Assembly (NCBI GenBank): GCA_015061765.1
Contig: SUVZ01000159.1
Coordinates: forward strand, 1 to 7,927
Source of the DNA: Lentisphaerota bacterium
GTDB lineage: Bacteria; Verrucomicrobiota; Kiritimatiellia; RFP12; UBA1067
Reading direction: 5' to 3'
Length of the DNA stretch: 7,927 nucleotides
The position numbers and the translations under genes are program-made. This document shows positions 6,214 through 7,927 of the stretch, in pieces. The notes beneath the pieces are model-generated. The model made no database searches. It saw only the letters and a program-made list of their open reading frames with translations, and was not told the origin of the DNA. Numbering within the stretch: position 1 is the first letter of the stretch; the number at the start of each line of letters is the position of its first letter.

Positions 6214-7353
6214 TTACGAATGGCACTTTCGCCAGTCGCGCATGGACATTCCGGTGCGGAGGGAGAAAGCCTTACGGAGCGCAACGCCAGTCTTGAACCC
6301 GCAGAGATCGGGAATCGCATCAAGAGACTGGCGAGGATTGCGCAGCAGCTCGAAGACCTTCACAAAGCGCACTTCATCAATCTCCTCGTGAATGCTCCGT
6401 CCTGTAACTTCCCGGAAATGCATCTCAGCGGTGCGGCGTGGCTCGCCGATGAAATCCACAACATCTGCAGACGTAATTCCGCTGCACGCCATTTTCCTTA
6501 TCATCTCCAGCGCATCTGCAATGCGACTGCGGTTGCAGATAATGCGCCGCGTTGACTGACGCGTAACCACTCTCTGGACAGGATAAAGATAGGACACAGG
6601 TTTAGACTTTGAATCTGCAATAGCCTGCGCAAGTAGTCTTGCCGCCTGATAACCGCCATCCTCAAAATCAGGCATCAGGGAAGAAAGCGTCGGTGAAACG
6701 TTCTCGCAAACCGATTCGTCGTTATCTACACCAAGAACGGCAATCTCATCCGGAACGGAAATATCCAACCTGTTGCAGATGTTGATTATCTCTTCGCCCA
6801 CATAGTCGTTAGCCGCGAAAATGCCGCACGGACGCGGAAGATTGCGTATCCATTCCGCCAACTCCTTCTGACGTACATGAGGTCGCTGTTCGCAACCGGG
6901 ATTGAACACATGGCATTTCCGTCCGGCGTCGGCCAAGCCCTACACGAAGGTATCGCGCCTTTCGAAATCCCAAAACATCGGCAGACGGAACGATGCGTAT
7001 GCGTAATTGGGCATATCCAACGACATCAGATGCTCGCATACGAGCCTCCCGACGCTCCGGCAGTCCAGCCCCACGTAATAGCCCCGCCCGCGCTTCGACA
7101 TATCAGCATCGAAATATACGGCGGGTATGTCGCCGAATGCCGCCGGAGTCAGCTCTTCAGCGCCGCTGCCGCACTCTGCAATTATGCCGATCGGACGCCA
7201 GAACTCCAGCTGTCTCGCAACATCCACCTTGTGGAACGCCCTCTCCACAACCTGCACATACCAGCCTTGAGTACGCGCATATCGGCAGATGCCCTCCAAC
7301 CTGTTGCTGCAGGTGTGACGTGTAGACGAAATGAAGAACAGAACAGTCTGCAT
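6214..7353 (-). pseudogene. XylR-like AraC-family sugar-responsive regulator interrupted by an in-frame TAG
   Basis: Read through one TAG at 6942-6940 (codon 138), this frame gives 379 residues, close to the 392 of E. coli XylR. Codons 1-137 (MQTVLFFISSTRHTCSNRLE...) are the first half of a LacI/periplasmic-binding-protein-like sensor domain. After the TAG the same frame continues GLADAGRKCHVF, then CGIFAANDYVGEEI and IAVLGVDNDESVCENVSPTL, the classic XylR-type effector-domain end. The last roughly 110 residues are an AraC HTH domain (ITSADVVDFIG..., TGRSIHEEI, LDAIPDLCGFKTGVALRKAF). No base is gained or lost, so this is a point change and not a frameshift. The start has AAGGA 7 nt upstream and lies 19 bp after polA. 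The downstream part has only a TTG two codons after the TAG, and without the first half it could not form the complete sensor domain. It may be a true nonsense pseudogene, a strain variant, a sequencing error, or a suppressed amber codon. If functional it probably controls the adjacent operon. Confidence 0.8.
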
Positions 7354-7372
7354 TCAGGCATCCTTGAGCCGA

Positions 7373-7927
7373 TCAGTGCGCTTCGAGCCAGTTCGAGCCT
7401 ACTCCTACGGAGACTTCAAGCGGAACGTCAAGCTGCATGGCGCCTGTCATTTCGCGCACCGCAATCTCCTTGACCTGCTCGACTTCATCCTTCGGGACAT
7501 CGAAGAGTAGTTCGTCATGGATCTGCAGCACCATCTTCGCCTTCAAACCCGCTTCCTTGAGCGCACGTGACACGCGCACCATGGCGAGCTTGATCATGTC
7601 CGCAGCGGTTCCCTGCACCGGAGTGTTGATCGCGTCGCGCTCTGCGGCCATACGTGCGGTGGCATTGCGGGACTTTATGTCGCGCAGCGTGCGGCGGCGT
7701 CCAAGCAGCGTAACTGCATAGCCCGTCTCACGCGCCTTGGCAATGGCATCATCCATGTATTTGCGGACGGCGGGATAGAGCTTGAAGTACGTGTCGATAA
7801 GCTCAGCCGCCTCTGTGCGCGTTATCTTGAGCCTCTGAGCAAGACCGAACGCCGATATGCCGTAGATGATACCGAAGTTCACCATCTTGCATTTCGAGCG
7901 TTGCTCCGGTGTAACCTCGGAAGCAGG
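7373..7927 (-). CDS. polA: DNA polymerase I, C-terminal fragment of the polymerase domain (5' end outside window)
   Basis: The last 184 codons are present; the frame stays open to the window edge, so the ATG at 7885 is internal. The family A polymerase signatures are clear. The O-helix (motif B) reads RSKCKMVNFGIIYG, with the Arg and Lys that contact the dNTP phosphates and the NFG..YG core. Next come RRRTLRDI, the NTPVQGTAADMIKLAM stretch and motif C in QIHDELLF, with the catalytic Asp-Glu pair. The protein ends SNWLEAH. Motif A and any 3'-5' or 5'-3' exonuclease domains lie outside the window. Pol I acts in the cytoplasm in Okazaki-fragment processing and repair. The regulator gene follows 19 bp downstream on the same strand, with no visible terminator between, so read-through transcription from polA into the regulator is likely. 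Confidence 0.97.
   Translation of the reverse strand, partial: PASEVTPEQRSKCKMVNFGIIYGISAFGLAQRLKITRTEAAELIDTYFKLYPAVRKYMDDAIAKARETGYAVTLLGRRRTLRDIKSRNATARMAAERDAINTPVQGTAADMIKLAMVRVSRALKEAGLKAKMVLQIHDELLFDVPKDEVEQVKEIAVREMTGAMQLDVPLEVSVGVGSNWLEAH

Noticed and set aside
6214..6936. Second half of the regulator as an independent gene starting at TTG 6936
   Set aside because: The frame is identical to the first half, the TTG sits two codons after the TAG without a good ribosome binding site, and the product would begin in the middle of the sensor fold.
6940..6942. Clade-wide TAG-to-amino-acid recoding
   Set aside because: A recoded genome should show TAG inside several genes; here the other reading frames (about 6 kb of coding) contain none. 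A single amber fits mutation, a strain variant or an error better.
1..7927. tRNA, rRNA, CRISPR arrays, insertion sequences or prophage parts
   Set aside because: Non-coding space is limited to gaps of 19 to 107 bp. None contains spaced repeats, cloverleaf-like arms or terminal inverted repeats, and no transposase or phage-like product is encoded.

Overview
The window looks like a bacterial chromosome segment carrying an accessory gene cluster between two housekeeping genes. The left edge holds the 3' end of a deoxyribose-phosphate aldolase gene (deoC, + strand). The right edge holds the 3' end of DNA polymerase I (polA, - strand). Everything between reads on the - strand. The gene content (a LamG-type exported protein, a XylR-like AraC regulator, an exported nucleoside-hydrolase-like protein, a Tat-exported amidohydrolase and no SusC/SusD pair) suggests a member of the PVC group, perhaps Kiritimatiellota or Lentisphaerota. 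This lineage guess is inference from gene style only; the window holds no rRNA or other phylogenetic marker except the polA fragment.

Layout in the direction of transcription (right to left): polA 3' end (7927-7373); a 19-bp gap; a XylR-like regulator (7353-6214) interrupted by one in-frame TAG; a 107-bp promoter region (6213-6107); an exported nucleoside-hydrolase-like protein (6106-5006); a large exported LamG/beta-sandwich protein (5009-3111); a 58-bp gap with a stem-loop next to the stop codon; an exported clan GH-A-like glycoside hydrolase (3052-1163); and a Tat-exported amidohydrolase-2-type TIM-barrel hydrolase (1169-162). The amidohydrolase gene converges on deoC, with only 39 bp between the stop codons. 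Two of the three junctions in the four-gene unit overlap (4 bp and 7 bp), so it is very probably one operon.

Reading of the system: a one-component sugar-sensing regulator sits directly upstream of four exported proteins. These are an N-glycosidase-fold enzyme, a carbohydrate-binding-type protein, a retaining-type glycosidase and a metal hydrolase. This resembles a small locus for taking apart a glycan or glycoconjugate outside the cytoplasm. It has no transporter or intracellular sugar-catabolic gene inside the window. The substrate cannot be read from the sequence. The most unusual points are the in-frame amber codon in the regulator, an apparent glutamine-amidotransferase-like domain spliced into the glycosidase barrel between strands 7 and 8, and replacement of the expected histidine by tryptophan in the C-terminal metal-site motif of the nucleoside-hydrolase-like protein.

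No tRNA, rRNA, CRISPR array, insertion sequence or attachment site was seen. The only non-coding stretches are short (39, 58, 107 and 19 bp) and are described in the entries.
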